A DNA stretch of 64,000 bases from positions 186,001-250,000 of the forward strand of contig QAOA01003946.1 in assembly GCA_003255065.1 (NCBI GenBank). The letters are read 5' to 3'. Below, piece by piece: positions 1 through 12,371 of the stretch; within the stretch, counting starts at the first letter, position 1, and every line of letters begins with the position of its first letter. The DNA is from Cercis canadensis. Lineage: Eukaryota > Streptophyta > Magnoliopsida > Fabales > Fabaceae. The notes below the pieces were generated by a model, which was not told the origin of the DNA, made no database searches, and saw only the letters and a list, made by a program, of their open reading frames with translations. The translations under genes and the position numbers were made by a program.

Positions 1-1
1 A

Positions 2-1591
2 GGAGGATTAGTAGAAAGCTTTTCTGGGAACCCAGGTCTTTGTGTTGTCTATGCTAACTCATCAGACCAGAACTTCCCCACATGTCCACAGACTTACAAC
101 AGAAAGAGGCTAAATACCATATGGGTAGCTGGGATTTCAGTAGTTTTAATCATTATTGGAGCTGTCTTGTTTCTAAAACGCAGGTGTAGCAAAGAGAGAG
201 CTGCCGTGGAACATGATGAGACACTATCTTCATCCTTCTTCTCTTACGAGGTAAAGAGTTTTCACAAAGTATCTTTCGACCAACGGGAGATCATGGAAGC
301 GATGGTCGATAAGAACATAGTGGGACATGGTTCGTCTGGGACAGTGTACAAGATTGCCCTGAAAAACGGTGAATTTGTTGCGGTCAAGAGGCTGTGGAGT
401 CGGAAAACAAAGGATTCGGCTCCTGAGGATGGATTAGTTTTGGACAAGTCATTGAAAACTGAGGTCGAGACCCTGGGAAGTGTAAGACACAAGAACATAG
501 TCAAATTGTACTGCTACTTCTCGAGTTTGGACTGCAGCCTCTTGGTTTATGAGTATATGCCAAATGGTAATCTTTGGGATGCCCTGCACAAGGGTTGGAT
601 CCATTTGGATTGGCCTATTCGCCATCAGATTGCCCTGGGCATTGCACAGGGTCTGGCATACCTCCACCACGATTTGCTACCTCCTATTATTCACCGAGAC
701 ATCAAGTCAACTAATATCCTACTGGATATTAACTACCAGCCCAAGGTTGCAGATTTTGGGATCGCCAAGGTTTTACAAGCAAGAGGAGGGAAGGATTTCA
801 CAACAACTGTTATTGCAGGAACATATGGTTACTTAGCCCCAGGTAATTCTCTGACCAAAGTCAAGTATAAGGTCATTACAGCGTTCAAATTTGAACAGAA
901 AGTCCATGTTACCAGAATTTATTTCTTCTTTATTGTTGCTTAAGTGTATACCCATTATAATACTGCATATACAAAGACTCTCTGCAGCAAACAATTCTTT
1001 GTGAAGTTGAAGTGCTTACATATTCTCATAGTACTAAATTATGTCTTCTTAACACATAAAGAGAAAAAGAAAAAACTGATTTGTACGAGTAGTACTTTCA
1101 GTTTAGTCATCTAGTTTATCTTTTAGTTTCTTTTAGTCATGTAAGTTTCAATGAATATTTAATCCCACATGTGTGTTTTCATGGCTGTCACAGAATATGC
1201 ATATTCCCCCAGAGCAACAACCAAGTGTGATGTCTACAGTTTCGGGGTGATTCTAATGGAACTTGTTACTGGGAAGAAGCCAGTGGAGGCTGAATTTGGA
1301 GAGAACAGAAATATTGTATATTGGGTTTCAAACAAAATGGACAGGGATGGAGCTAGTGAGGTATTAGACAGGCGATTAAATGGGTCATTCAAGGAAGATA
1401 TGATTCAAGTGCTCCGAATTGCCATCAGCTGCACCTACAAAGCCCCAGCTAATCGACCAACCATGAAAGAGGTAGTTCAGCTGCTGATCGAGGCAGATCC
1501 ATGCAGATTCGATTCTTCCAAGTTGTCAGATAACAATAAGACCAAAGAAATATCAAATGTCACCATAATAAAGAACCCATTTGAATTATAA
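2..1591 (+). CDS. CEPR1: LRR receptor-like kinase, CEPR1/XIP1-type, 3' part (5' end outside window)
   Basis: Plasma-membrane receptor kinase; in Arabidopsis the closest remembered protein (CEPR1/XIP1) perceives C-terminally encoded peptides in nitrogen-demand signalling. The frame is open from base 2. Exons are 2..842 and 1194..1591, with a GT-AG intron between; together 413 codons including stop. The visible part begins with the end of the LRR ectodomain cap (SFSGNPGLC), then a transmembrane helix near residues 40-59, then a full kinase domain. That domain shows the glycine loop GHGSSG, VAVKRLW with the ATP-binding Lys, HRDIKSTN, DFG, and APE formed across the intron (the Glu codon is split). 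The C-terminal lobe has DVYSFGVILMEL and a short tail ending FEL. All catalytic residues are present, so an active kinase is likely. Signal peptide and most LRRs lie upstream of the window. A related HSL-type receptor is the alternative. Confidence 0.85.
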
Positions 1592-4500
1592 TTGAGGAGC
1601 TTAGAGGGGTATAGGAGGGAGCAGCATGACAACTACATGAGCAGTCTCTATCAATGCAATTGATAGACCCATTATAGGGAACGACTTACTATCATCTTTC
1701 CTAGCTAGATAAGTAGTTTGTAGATTCTATCTTTGACCGTGACTCTTTTCTCTCTCTCTGCTTCCTTTCTCATATGCTATTTTGACTCTTGTAAAAATTT
1801 ACTAGTTCAAGTCCATATCGGTGCTTTACTATGCACAGCATTCACGTTTCATAGACCCACACTTGAAATCATTCACCAACTTGCTTGAGGAGTTTTGTTT
1901 TTTTTCTCTTGTAAAAATTTACTAGTTCAAGTCCATATCGGTGCTTTACTATGCACAGCATTCACGTTTCATAGACCCACACTTGAAATCATTCACCAAC
2001 TTGCTTGAGGAGTTTTGTTTTTTCTCTCTTTTATCCCTGCTTTTATTTCATGAGTGATGAAAAAAGGATTCCAATAAAAGGAGCATATGTTGGTGAGGAC
2101 CGGAAGGTTGTGATTCGCAAGAAGCTTCTTTTTATCAAAATGGGTTCCAGGTTCTGAATACAATATTAAGGCATGATTTGTATATGGAGGGGCCCTTTAG
2201 TCCTTTACCGAAACTATCCACTGGAAAAGATGAATGGGATGATTGATTGAGGAGCATCTTGTCTCCATTTTAGCTAGGGAAAGAGAAGAAAGCAATAGCA
2301 TTTAAGCTTTTCCTATCCCTCTTCCTTTTCTAGCTAGGAGAGCTAGATTGTTTTGTTAGAATTGAGGTCTAGGGAGAGGAGAGAGGCGCCAACCATGTTT
2401 CACCGTACATAGTGTGCCATGAAGCTCCACTCAGAAGTTGGAATACTACTTTATTTTATTGAAGGAATTTTAAGTGAGACATTAGATTATTCCATTGTCC
2501 AAAGCAGCAAATCATTAAACTCCTCTCACTTCTAGGATCATTTAATCTTATTCCCATGTGAAGCTTCACCAGTGGTAAATCAACTTGCAAATATTTTCAG
2601 TCTTTAGCAAAAGGGAGATTGAGGACTCAATCCAATTTATTACAGTTATTTCAAGTAGGGTTTTATACTGTACGACATATTCGTACAGTAACAAAGTAAT
2701 GCCAGAGAAAAGCTGGGTTTCAACTTTCAAATGTGTAAATTAGAAAAAGGCAGTAACAATATGATGAAGCTTTTATTATGCTCTAAAGGCAACTTGAAGC
2801 AAGCACAAAACACAAAAACATGTGCACATGTTTGCTACCTTGTATGCAAAAATGTATGCATAGTCACACGTGTGTGTGCGACTCTCTGTGTTTCTGTGCA
2901 TGCATTTGTTTTATAAGTGGCTGGCGGGGTCACCTAATTAAAAAGAATGAGATTCACCAAGACAACATTTCTTTTGGCCTAGTGGAGAGTCCATAAAGAA
3001 AAAGTGAGAAGCTTCGATAAGAGGAATAGTTCTTAAAAGAAAAGACAGAGGGTATCAAAGCATGCTTGGCTGTGAGAAGAAGGTAATTTCAGGACAGATA
3101 TGTCCTCAATACATAAGTACAAGAAGCAAAAGCACTAAGAACAAGCACAGAGACACACAGTAGAATTAGCAACCAGTGCATATTCCAATCTTTCATCTAT
3201 GATAATAAAAGTCAGAAGTATATCTATTCTATTTTGGCTTCATAATCAGCATAGCCCAAAAGGGAGGAATAGATAACTTCCACTGAATCAAACAGTCACA
3301 GCAATCAAAAGTTATAATTGATGTTTTGTTTGAACATACCTGTTCGTACAGCAAGGAAATTGTTAAATCTGCATTCAACTCCATTTCCTAAAGTGACCAA
3401 TTAATCATCAATTAGCAACTGCTGACATTATGAGACAAATCAAAATGATACACTATGATGACATAATTGTCAACCCGACCAGTAACACCCAAAAATATTA
3501 TATGAAGAACTGTTGACTCGAGTCATTATCTGTGAGTATACCACACAATGGTGCAATCCCAGATAAGGCGGTTTAATTTAGCTGGCAATAATTTCAAGTG
3601 CCAATATGTAATCAATTTGACAAAGTTGACATCATTGGAAACAATGCCAACTTGAAGCACTTCAAAATTGAAGACGCCAAGTGCGTCACTTCGTTTCAGA
3701 TTGTAATAAGTATGTTCCATAGTACACAACTAGTAGTGGCACACCAGAGGGTTCAAATGGTTTTAACTTTTATCTTTACTTCAGGGGTTCCGTTGTCGAA
3801 GTAATGCGCTTTGAGACCCTCATTTTGTCAATGAGAGGTCTCGAACACAATACTATCTTCTTGTGAATATAGCTTTGTGACTAATTGATCTATAACTCAG
3901 TTAACAAATTTAGCTTTTGATTTAATCACTTATAAACCTTGCAATTCCCTTTCCCTTGGACCATAGCAACCAAAAATAGAAGGAAATATTAAAAAAAAAA
4001 AGACATTTATTAGAGATTATAATGGGTGGAGTATTGAAAAAAACAATATTACCAATATATTAGTATTAAAAAAATGTTCGAAAATATTTTTAACTCATCT
4101 CATCTCATCTCAAATCGGATAACTCACATATTTTTTTGTTTAAAATTCAATTATAAAATATTTATAATAAAAACTATTAAAGAATTAATAATATGCGTAT
4201 TAGACAAACAAAAATGTAACCTTTTATACACTCTAAATTTATACCATTTTATATATTATAGCCTCAATTCAATTTACATTTTATAAGACCCATTAATTTT
4301 TATTTTTTTTCTGAATGATTTGGATTCAATTAAAGCCTACAATGTATACAATGGTATAAACTTAAGGTGTATAAATAATATTTCTCTAAAAATATAATAA
4401 ACTACAATTAGTCAATTACATTAATCAAGTATCCTATTTGTACCAAACAATTTGTAGTTATGTGATACTAAAATTATCTTGAGAATTTGTTGTTCAAATT

Positions 4501-5707
4501 CAAAATCATAGTCAAAATAAAATAAAGAAAAAAAATCCTATTTGTTATGTTTTTCTTGGTGTACCATCCTTGCTGTTCGGCACTTCTGCTGTTCATGAAT
4601 TGAAATGCGTTGTTGTAAATGACATTGGCCCATGTATTCTTTTTTTCTTTTTTGGTGTACAGCCCAAGTACTATATATATTCATATGTTTTTACTTTCAC
4701 TCCAAATATAAATAAAAAAAAATTACAGAAAAATAAATGTATAACCACACCCATAAATTACATTCAATTTTGGAGGGGCCAAACGCAGTGGTAGAGCCGT
4801 AGAGGGCAAGAGTTAAGAAGGGGCTTTATGTCGGGTCTCGGGTGGTGTTGCCCCTTTTTTCTTAATGCATGTATTTTCAGCAAAAGAAATCCTTAATCAG
4901 CTATTGGAAATTCTATAAGTAGGATCATTATTTATTTATTTTTGTTACTATTTTGGTCCTATAGTAACTTCTTAAGTCAATGATGATCCGCATTTTAGTA
5001 GCTTCTTTTTTTTTAGGTTAACTTTTATGGATGGGGGTGTTACATAACGTTTAAGGCACAGAACATAGCATAAAACAAAACAGCTTTTATCTTTCTGTCA
5101 TACATAAATATAGAGTCAGGGCGGCTGTTTTATATGTTCCTAAGAAGACATTTATTAGTTATTTAACACTTACACTCATCTACCTTCCCACGTTCCTTTA
5201 AATGTAGTATATATCCTTTGTTTTGTATGTTTAGGTGATGGAAAAGGATAAAGAAAATGGAAGATATAGTTAAAATAAACAAATATATCGTATCATATAT
5301 CTTCCATAACAGTTTTTTTTATTGCCTTTTCTATAACTGTTTTAAGTTCGTGAACATATTTTGCTCTCCCTGTGTTGCTTACTTGTTCAGTTGTTTGACT
5401 TCAGCGAAAGCCAAAACGAAAAAATAATCATTTGACAGACCCGAATAAACATAAATGGTGCATCCAAACAGGGGACATTTGGATTTATAGTATTTTAATA
5501 TTATTCCTTTTTGTTTTTCATTAAGGTCTGTTTGTTTAGACAGAAAAGTCCTATAAACTTGTCCGAAAGTATTGAACTCATATACAATATAGTGTGCATT
5601 TCTTTAGTGTTGATTGGGGTTCAACTAAGCAGTGGTAAGTGATACAGCCAAGCCATTAAACTTCAATAAAATAAATTGAGCCAGCCCAACCAATAAATAA
5701 ATTAATT
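1592..5707. other. Non-coding 3' flank of the receptor kinase gene
   Basis: The first 450 bases probably include the 3' UTR of the receptor kinase and a 120 bp tandem duplication listed separately. The remainder is AT-rich with scattered poly-A/T tracts and a GT/CA-rich patch around 2815-2905. I see no conserved coding pattern. Short open frames here (for example around 3600 and 4570) have no recognisable domain and composition like their surroundings. Confidence 0.6.
1786..2025 (+). repeat. 120 bp tandem direct duplication
   Basis: Two head-to-tail copies, 1786..1905 and 1906..2025, are almost identical base for base; I see one mismatch, near the end of the T-rich tail. Each starts CTCTTGTAAAAATTT and ends in a T-rich tract. 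They sit about 200 bases after the receptor kinase stop codon, so probably in or just past its 3' UTR. Near-identity implies a recent duplication or an assembly artefact. Confidence 0.95.
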
Positions 5708-6345
5708 TGTTGAGCATTCCATGATGGTACTTAGGCCTTACATCGCTGAATGGGATTCTTTACAAAATTACCTAAGATGTAAAGGGAAATGGATTGCGTC
5801 TGCTCTTTTGTCTATAAAAGGGAAATGGATTGCGTCTTGTAAGGGAGAGTCAGATAAGATGTAAGGAAAAGAAAGCTAAGTGTGTTGAGAGAAGTTATGT
5901 TCTAAAAATTTCTTTAGTTTGAAGGGAGTAGAGTCTGTGAGCTTACTCAAGCTATCATCAATAAAAGATAACTGTTCCTTTGTATCTTTGTTTACTTTCT
6001 TGCAATATTCATAGCCATTATCTCAAAAAAAGTCCTCAAACCTAGTAAGAATAGGGTTTTACGAACCTTATTTACATCATGTTTTATCGTTGATATTGTG
6101 AATAATCGGTAGAAACAGAAGAAGTAGTAGTGTTCAGGTGACTGCTAGTCGAGGTAGGAGATAATGACTATAGTTGAAGAACAGTCGACGAAGCTTGGTG
6201 GACTAACTACCCACGGGTATGATCTATAAAATGTTTTCAAACTCGAAACTAAAAAGATTTCGATCTCTGTAAAATTTAAAATCTCTAATAGTGTATGTTA
6301 TGTTATGTTTATGTTATCATATGCTTAATAATTGGTATTAGAGAC
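5708..6345 (+). mobile_element. Possible solo or truncated LTR of a retrotransposon
   Basis: The stretch begins TGTTGAGC, has a TATA-like box TATAAAAG near 5812, AATAAAAG near 5960, and ends around ...TTATCA at 6319. It is followed at 6333 by TGGTATTAGAGAC, which resembles the initiator-Met tRNA primer-binding site of plant Copia elements (TGGTATCAGAGC). A short direct repeat (GGGAAATGGATTGCGTCT) occurs twice near 5785 and 5820. No gag or pol frame follows and I see no second LTR, so at best this is a remnant. The gap between the CA end and the primer-binding-like site is longer than usual, which lowers confidence. Confidence 0.3.
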
Positions 6346-7255
6346 TTGTGTATGCTTTATGTTTAGGTATTAGAATTTACTTTTTGTTAAAAAAAATAAA
6401 GGTTTAGTAGCAAACAAAAATTGGGCACACCTTGTTAGCAATTAATTTCGCTATAAGGGACCACAAAAGGGGATCACTTAGTTTTCTTTAAAAATTATTA
6501 AAAAAATAAAACTAAACTATTTAGGGAAATAGTTGCAACACTATCCTATTAAAGGAAATAATTCTACAAAAAACATTATTTAAGGGAATGGTCCCACTAA
6601 ATACCTCAAGGATAATTTGAACCCAAGTTAGAAGAGTGAACACATTTACTACTAAACCACAATGCTTGTTTTGTACCCAACCCAAAAAAAATAATTATTT
6701 TTTTTCTTTTTTGAAATTTATCTTGTTCTTTAAAATGTAGTCTTATCCTATACTTATAATATCAATCATCAAGATGAAAGTAATGTAAATTTTCTCCCGG
6801 AATACATAATAAGCAAACATTTTCAGTTAGATAAATCCTTCTAGTATATATGGGAGTATTAAATAACCAATGATTCATTTTTTGGCAAAGAAAAAAGAGA
6901 TATCTCATAATAAACTTATTTATAATTTAAATTATATACATTACAAATATTTAAGTTTGCAGGTGAATGTATTTTTTTTTTCACCGAAAGTCAATAGGGA
7001 TAATTTATCTCATTTTAAAAATCTCACTCTACTCGCTTTTAATAGAATTTAAACTTGGTATCTCTTCCATAAAATACAAAGCACTCAATTATTAGGGTGT
7101 CCTCTTAAGACAAATGTAAATGTATAACTAAAAGAAAAGTTTAAGAAAATGTTGTTTTTTTAAGTGAAAATATTAACGCAGCTTTTGTGTTTTAGGTAGA
7201 AAATGTTGACAAAGTTGATCCATTATTTTTATATATTAAAATTGATGTGTATTAG

Positions 7256-7639
7256 GGCAATTTGACTGAAACAATTCATTTGGACAAACTATTTATACAA
7301 ATGAGACACTTTTTAAACTATTTATGTAAAAATGACACTTTTGAATATTTTAATAATATTTCAATAAGAGTTTTGTATTCTCTTAGAACACGTTTTTGTC
7401 AAAAGTGTGTTCAATTAGGTCATGCTTTTGGCAAAAGCGTGTTTTTTTAGAACACGCTTTTAGCAAAAAATGTGACCTAATTTTGGTAAAAGCATGACTT
7501 ATTTTTTGCAAAAGTGTGTTTAAACTTTGATTAAAAAATTAATAAAATATTTAAAAGTGTCCATTTTACGTAAATAGTTTGAAAAGTGTCCCATTTATGT
7601 AAATAGTTTGTTCAAATGTATTATTTCAGTCAAATTACC
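7256..7639. mobile_element. Foldback non-autonomous element, Mutator-like, 384 bp (element A)
   Basis: The ends are inverted: left GGCAATTTGACTG, right complement GGTAATTTGACTG, with similarity continuing for about 110 bp per arm. The centre (about 7405-7480) is itself an inverted repeat built on AACACGCTTTTGCC-like motifs, so almost the whole element folds back. A perfect 9 bp direct repeat GTGTATTAG flanks it at 7247..7255 and 7640..7648. A 9 bp target duplication with long terminal inverted repeats is typical of Mutator-like elements. There is no transposase frame, so it is non-autonomous. Confidence 0.85.
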
Positions 7640-9559
7640 GTGTATTAGTGTATAGTATTCCTATTTTTACTTATAAGAGGATCTATAATAAAGAATTCGT
7701 ATATTCGAAAGCCATTTATAAGTAATGAAGCTTTTTAATTTCATTAATAAATAATAACTATGATTGCCCATCAAAGAGCTCCCTGAAAACATCATTAATA
7801 GGAACTGGTGATGATAATCATGTCCAACCCTATAGTAAAATGGTGAATCATTGTCCATTAAGTCTAACCAAATATACCATTCAATTAATGAACTGATGAA
7901 ACAAACAATTCGGTCTTAAGAACTTCTATCACGTGAACACAACATATATATATGAATGCGATGTTTCATTGGACCTCATGCCCCCGAATCAAAAGCTTAG
8001 TTACTCCATGACAACTAAATTCAAAGTTTTTTCCTTTATATAGTTTCTACATAGTTTAAAAATATTTTGTAATCATCTACCTCAAATGAACCATATCTTA
8101 TGAAAATATTCAAAATAATATCGTAGAATTTTGATGTTTGTAACAATTACTAACCGTCATTTTTTTAACCTTAGCTGCAAAACCGTAAATGAATAAATAG
8201 TTCATACATACCCTGACACTTTCCCGCTTAATTAGTGAGTTGATTTTTAAGTATGAATAAAGCACAAATTTATTATTATTTTGTAATAAAAATTAATTTA
8301 ATTATAAAAAATATATGTAAGCAATAAAGAACACAGGATCAAAATTCTACCATTGTTAAGGAACTTATAATTTTGAGAGTTTAAATGTAAGATGATTCTC
8401 ACTTCAATCCTTGAAATTTTTTTAAGTTGACAATTTTTTTTTTGTTCTAAGCTGATAACTATAGTTCAATTAAGTACTGATTGTAAGAGATCTTTACTCC
8501 AAGTTTAATCCCTCAAAATATTATTTAGAATTAAAATTACAAAAAGTATGAATCCAATCAATAAAAATGTTTTAGATTTTAAATTGAGAGTCAAAACTAT
8601 CTTAGGGACAAAGTTTTAATCTATTAAAAAATAATAAAAATAAATAGACTTTAGTAGTTGAAACTATTTGCCTTCATTGAGTGTATGAGAATGAGACTTC
8701 AAAATTACATTGATTTGAGGTATTTGAAATTTCTAAACCAAGAGGAATTATTTTTATAATGTTATTAACTCTCATAACTTAAGAGGTCAATAATTTACTT
8801 TTAGAATAATAATACTCCACATTTTTCTAAATATGTGAGAGTATAATTGTATGCATGGTGATGTGTTTTCATTGAATTTAATTGAACACACTAATTATCA
8901 TGTGACGTGTTTGGTAGGGTCGTGATTGCAAAGTTATTTTTTTTTAGTCTTTAATTTTTTTTTAAAATTATAATATTTAAATAATTAAATTAAAAAATAT
9001 TATAAATATATAATTTTATTATTAAAATATAATATTTATGTCAACGAGGTTATAGTACAAAGGCAGAAGTAGCATAAAAGAGGTCCACAATTAAAATAGG
9101 TGGCCAATATAATAAAGGACATCAGATCCAATTTAGAAAAATCTTGTGACACGGATCTCACGTCATTTCACAGTCAAAATGGCCAAACAAACAGCTACGC
9201 TCTCCTTCATCCATGTACATGTAGTAAAGCAACACCACCACCAAAGCACCCCTCACCTTACGCATTACCCCTTTCCTTATTTTATAACTTCGATGCGAAT
9301 GGGTAATACTGAGTGAGTCACAGGACACTGCCAAAAATTAGAAAAATATAAAAAATAAAAACACCAAAGATAGAGAGAGAAAGAGGGATACAGTACAAAG
9401 CAGAGGAGAGACAAAACGGTGAGTATTACCACAAGAGGAACAAAGAGAAAGTTGAAAATGGCCTTTCACCGGCCTTCCCCAAATCCAAAAAGCTCAATGC
9501 CTGCAAAAACTCCCTCCTCCGACCAATCAAATTTGCCATTTTAGACAAGGCACCTCTTT
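7640..9559. other. AT-rich intergenic DNA
   Basis: Very AT-rich, many homopolymer tracts, no recognisable gene. From about 9360 onward the sequence becomes purine-rich and then CT-rich, which suits the promoter and leader of the possible locus that follows. Confidence 0.5.
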
Positions 9560-9965
9560 CTCTCTCTTTCGCTTTCGCAGCTTCATTCCTCTCTCTTCAC
9601 ACTCTCTCTCTAAAACCCTCGGAACACAGACAAATCCTAGAGACTGAGAGTGGCAGGGGCTTCGCTTTGGCTCTGGCTACCATTTTCTGTTTGCAATGGC
9701 TCTTGAGCTTGAGGGCATGGTTCTCTCTTCCCTACCATGCAATGACCATTCTGCCCTTGGTCTCGGAGAGGTAACCGCTGCCCTTCCCTTTGTAAATCGA
9801 AGCTCGTTTTCGTCCATTCACAGATGAGAGCATTACAATGTAGCTCTCTCTCTTTCCCTGTGTTATTCCTCACTTCTCATTGCGTGGAAAAAGGCAGACA
9901 GGATGGAGCCAGGCAAAATATATATATATATATTTATATGTCAATATGTTTTGTTTTTTCTTTTC

Positions 9966-9996
<31 letters not shown>

Positions 9997-12371
9997 NTTT
10001 TTTTTTTGTTTTCCATCAAAAGCTGCAACACTCTTTTCGTTTTCGTTTGGGTTTTACTATTTTTTTCCCCTTTGCGGTTACCTGAGATTTTAAAGGAAGA
10101 AAGAGGATCATACAACTCGTCATCGATCACGGGTTCTTGTTATTCTACACTGAAATGCCTAGAAGAGGACAGTGTATGAAGGATTTTGATGACTTATTGA
10201 CTTTCACATGTATGTATCTTTAATGCTGTACCCTTTTTCATTGCTAATGATATGATCATGATGATGATGAATGTTTTTCTCGATTTGTTTTTATAGATGA
10301 AATTTATTTTTCAGCTCTCTGTTCTTTGTCCTTTCTTTTTTGTGTTTGCAATTTTTGGTTCTCTGTATTCGGCTTTCCTGTGCGACATTTTTATTCATTT
10401 CCTTACAGATATCGCTCTAAAATTCTTTATTTCTTCCATCCTTTTTGGGTGTCTAAGAGTATATGTTACTGGGTTAATAAGGGGTTTCTGAAATTTGGAG
10501 GCCGCCCGAAGATAAAACGACCCCAGTAGCATTTGAAAGTAGTGGAAAGTCAGTTGTTTCCCGTTGTCCTGGGTTAATAGTGGAGAAAAAGAGGGAAATG
10601 AAAAAAGAAAAAATCATTTGATCAGATGTGGCCCAGGAATGTCAGGAAGCACATGAAATTGAAATTGTTTGATCACTGTTCCATTTTTATGCTTCATGTT
10701 ATTCTTGATATAATAATACAAGGACATAAGGATCAGTGGAGCATTTTGAGCATGATTTGACTTTAGTGGGACTTGCATTACCGTAGTGTTTGTGAACTTG
10801 TGTTATGAGGGTTTGAGCTGAACAGGATCCTCATGTTCTTTCATTTATGAAAAGCCTCATCCTTTTCTTAAGTATAAGAGTCCTGGGGAAGACTGTGGAT
10901 TCTAGTCTTCTAGACCCACTGGGCTACAGTATTTGTGTCAATATCCCCTTCCAAAGAAAAAAAGAAAAAAGAAAAGAAAAAGCAGGGAAGCGTGAATGGC
11001 TCATTCACTGTTACTTGAACTTTTTTCCTTTCATTTGATTTGAAGTAATCTCTTTATTATCCATTGATCTCTCTCCATGCGAATGCATCAGTCATAGTCT
11101 TTTGAGAGTAGCCAAACATATGCTCTGATTCTCTCAAACATATGGCTACGGGGAGGGAATTGAAATTACTGTACTTACAGGAGCTAATGAAATTGGAAGA
11201 TAATTGAAAAGGCCTGTCGTCATAATTGATTATTCTCAATTAAACAAGCATTTCAGACTGTCTACTTCATTTTTTAATGAAGAGATCATCTGCATCCGAT
11301 TTGTAGGATTGCATATTTTTTCTGTTTTTCCAATGTGATTTCCAATTTTTTGTAATGTACATGAACTGACATTACCTCTTGTATTACCTGAACTTTACTC
11401 CATAATCATTTTTCATTGTCTTGTTCCTGTAATAACTGTGCATTCTGTCAAATAGCTTGACAGTTTCCCTCATCCTTGACTCATCATTTGTCTTTCTCAT
11501 CATGTTAATTCTTTCTGGTCATAAGAGTTAGACGAATCATCTGGTTGTTTTTAACAGTTAAGGCAGTAAAATTGCTATATCCTTAATAATCCTCCCTTCA
11601 TTATTCACATTAAAAACTTCCATTATATTCTTAGTATTTTCACCATCTTTATTGTGACAAACTGACACACATCGTTTTACATGCTGTTGAGTGGTCCTTC
11701 TTCTGCACCTTGTCTGCAAAGTTAGGCTGCTTTCCTTAATACTGTCTTCAGATGTTCTTTGTTTGGAAGTTCTTCACAACTAAGAGTGTTAGTTCACCAT
11801 ATTGCATCAGGTCTCTGTGGCTGTTAAATCTCCTTCTTTATTAACACTTTACTTGAATATTTCTATGCTGGACATATTCATTTTTGTTTCAGGCTTACAT
11901 ACCTTACTCATTTGGTCTCCTTGTCATCTTGAATAACTATCCATTTTAGAATCGTAGATCTTCTATTTTTCTTCCTTTAAAACTTTAACTCGAAAACAGC
12001 ACGCAATTTAACTAATTTCTTCATCGATGTAATTTTAATTTGAAGCATTGTTAGTGTCACTTTCTCTCTGTCTCTGTATGAGTGTGTGAATGAGTGCATC
12101 CACACATCATGCTAGGCTTCAAGCCTTCAGCTTATGAAGCAGAATGATCTCAGATTTTTAGGGGGCAGGGGGGAGGGGGTATGATAGATGATGAATGCAT
12201 AATCCTTCAAACTGCTAGGAAATCTTTGAGCAAATTAAAATCTTCAAAGTTCAAATGCATGTTGGTTGTACTGTGACATCTGCATTTTCTTGTTGCTGCA
12301 GTCACTCCTATGGGTTTGTTATCTGCGTATCACTTCTATGGATTTTTTCTTTGCTGACCATGTTAGTAAAG
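9560..12371 (+). other. Possible transcribed locus with small first exon; product unrecognised
   Basis: A CT-rich leader-like stretch (about 9555-9640) precedes ATG at 9696. The frame gives 25 codons starting MALELEGMVLSS up to a good donor at 9770/9771 (GAG|GTAACC). If unspliced it continues to TGA at 9825..9827, a 43-residue frame. A candidate second exon lies at 12302..12371, between GTTGCTGCAG and GTAATCTG, and stays open in phase, adding a segment containing TSMDFFFADHV. I recognise no domain and find no convincing later exon before the tubulin gene. It may be the 5' end of a small gene, a non-coding RNA or a decayed gene. The intervening stretch contains a long T tract with an N at 9997. 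Confidence 0.25.
9997..9997. other. Assembly N inside a homopolymer (one of five sites)
   Basis: Unresolved bases occur at 9997, 13703, 21654, 30887..30893 and 59243, each inside a long T or A run. They mark uncertain homopolymer length rather than missing genes. None lies in a coding exon. Confidence 0.95.

Noticed and set aside
4770-4860. GC-richer patch GGGGCCAAACGCAGTGGTAGAGCC resembling a SINE or tRNA fragment
   Set aside because: No A/B box pair, no poly-A tail or target duplication visible.
9824-10179. Several overlapping open frames across the long T tract with an N
   Set aside because: They exist only because the homopolymer encodes Phe or Lys runs in every frame.
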